Below, in pieces: positions 63,871 through 64,000 of a stretch of 64,000 nt of DNA. The position numbers and the translations under genes were made by a program. Positions within the stretch are counted from its first letter, which is position 1; every line of letters begins with the position of its first letter. Below the pieces are notes generated by a model that was not told the origin of the DNA, did no database searches, and worked only from the letters and a program-made list of their open reading frames with translations. Source of the stretch: Maratus speciosus (Eukaryota > Arthropoda > Arachnida > Araneae > Salticidae). The stretch spans positions 667,080,484 through 667,144,483 of the forward strand of contig OZ010788.1 of assembly GCA_963932465.1 (NCBI GenBank), in the 5' to 3' direction.

Positions 63871-64000
63871 TAAAGGATACATAAGAATCTGTTATTTGTA
63901 TGGCAGTGTGATTTAAAGTGCACGCCATTTTGTTTCTAATTCATGCATTTGAATTTTTTTTATGATTAAATCTGTTTAAAAAGTTATAAATAAATAAAAA

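Overview
The window reads as AT-rich nuclear DNA from an animal, most likely an arthropod and perhaps an arachnid. The evidence is long homopolymer and TA tracts, Tc1/mariner-type transposases of arthropod style, and dense miniature inverted-repeat elements (MITEs). Nothing in it looks bacterial: there are no operons, rRNA genes or CRISPR arrays. I cannot support a single complete host protein-coding gene. Most of what can be explained is layered transposon insertion, local duplication and palindromes.

Layout. 0-9 kb: TTAA-flanked MITEs, pogo/Tigger-like ends, a TA-flanked foldback (3.1-3.9 kb), an hAT-like element (3.9-4.85 kb) with a MITE inside it, a short tandem repeat (5.2-5.7 kb) and a tRNA-like gene on the minus strand (7.4 kb). 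9-17.6 kb: more TTAA MITEs, a tandem duplication of about 0.8 kb (10.4-12.3 kb), a direct duplication of about 0.6 kb carrying a damaged open frame (14.5 and 16.1 kb), a foldback element with a MITE in its loop (15.1-15.8 kb) and a mariner-type non-autonomous element (16.7-17.3 kb). 17.6-37 kb: a local family of about fourteen diverged copies of a 0.2-0.45 kb noncoding unit, thirteen of them on the plus strand, each with a version of a forkhead/Sox-like motif and most with an ATCGATATATCGAT-like palindrome; the family is broken up by MITEs, a pogo-like remnant (24.7-25.7 kb) and a possible 1.56 kb element (29.7-31.3 kb). 37-47 kb: an interrupted dispersed repeat, a foldback with its empty site nearby, a repeat cluster that looks coding on the minus strand (39.4-40.5 kb), a 241-bp hairpin, and a tandem repeat hit by a MITE that itself carries a 1.19 kb palindrome.

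47-57 kb holds the only recognisable long genes. These are a broken Tc1-like DD34E transposase (50.2-51.2 kb) inside an element that is inserted in a larger one, and an intact 358-residue DD41D mariner-superfamily transposase on the minus strand (54.6-55.7 kb) between inverted arms of about 560 bp. An hAT element with an 8-bp target duplication lies at 48.3-49.4 kb. 57-64 kb: a PIF/Harbinger-like element, a diverged direct duplication, and an inverted repeat of about 1.6 kb with a MITE in its loop.

How the parts relate. Paralogous copies inside the window preserve empty insertion sites, so several element boundaries and target duplications (TTAA, TA) can be read directly. Many short elements with different termini and different target duplications share one internal design: a CACCAST...ASTGGTG inverted pair around a centre resembling GATTAAATAAGGCAAA. 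That shared core and the 18-37 kb unit family are the two observations I find least explained by standard classes.
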